From the NCBI GenBank assembly GCA_013152695.1, contig JAADFV010000367.1, forward strand, positions 1-5,624: 5,624 nucleotides of DNA, in the 5' to 3' direction. This stretch comes from Chloroflexota bacterium. Lineage in GTDB: Bacteria > Chloroflexota > Anaerolineae > J102. Positions 5,548-5,624 of this stretch are shown here, piece by piece. The position numbers and the translations under genes are program-made. The notes beneath the pieces are model-generated. The model made no database searches. It was not told where the DNA came from and saw only the letters and a program-made list of their open reading frames with translations. How positions within the stretch are numbered: the stretch's first letter is position 1; each line of letters opens with the position of its first letter.

Positions 5548-5624
5548 GTATTGAAGGATTAGACGCTTGAGTGCCGATACCGTGAAAAGATAGGAGCGCA
5601 CCCCTGCAGCCACCTCTGACGGAA

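Noticed and set aside
5413..5613. A 66-codon minus-strand open frame upstream of the M24 peptidase
   Set aside because: It runs through both heptamer repeat arrays, has no ribosome site or domain-like sequence, and is rich in Pro/Leu/Phe from translated repeats.

Overview
The window is a bacterial chromosomal segment in which every gene I can support lies on the minus strand. Transcription therefore runs from the high-coordinate end to the low-coordinate end. The organism is probably a member of Chloroflexota (Anaerolineae/Caldilineae-like). That is an inference from the style of the PAS-GAF-HisKA_3 sensor kinase and its NarL-type partner, and from degenerate purine-rich 7-base tandem repeats between genes. 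No rRNA, tRNA or other phylogenetic marker is present to confirm it.

Layout in transcription order: (1) 5390-5624 is non-coding sequence with two clusters of degenerate heptamer repeats. (2) 5389-4307 encodes an intact M24 metallopeptidase (Xaa-Pro aminopeptidase/dipeptidase-like). (3) 4292-3969, only 14 bases downstream, encodes a 107-residue EthD-like dimeric alpha/beta-barrel protein. (4) 3968-3670 is a 299-base spacer with a purine-rich tract and a 31-base imperfect palindrome. (5) 3669-2043 is a PAS-GAF-HisKA_3-HATPase sensor kinase that appears broken by a net +1 frameshift near 3198, so it reads as two overlapping ORFs. (6) 2050-1394 is its NarL/LuxR-type response regulator, overlapping the kinase stop. 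(7) 1316-987 is a second EthD-like protein, about 36% identical by eye to the first. (8) 883-1 is the first 294 residues of a histidine/aromatic amino-acid ammonia-lyase family (MIO) enzyme, cut off by the window edge.

The genes look like two transcription units, peptidase-ethD2 and kinase-regulator-ethD1-lyase, linked by paralogous EthD-like proteins. A working model is a sensor-controlled unit that handles an amino-acid-like compound. The peptidase would release or hydrolyse a substrate, the MIO lyase would remove ammonia (or isomerise), and the small barrel proteins would act on or bind a product. The most notable point is that the lyase keeps the whole MIO machinery but lacks the Ser-His pair that marks true histidine ammonia-lyases, carrying Leu83-Cys84 instead. 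Its substrate is therefore open. The functional link between the two units is inference from proximity only.
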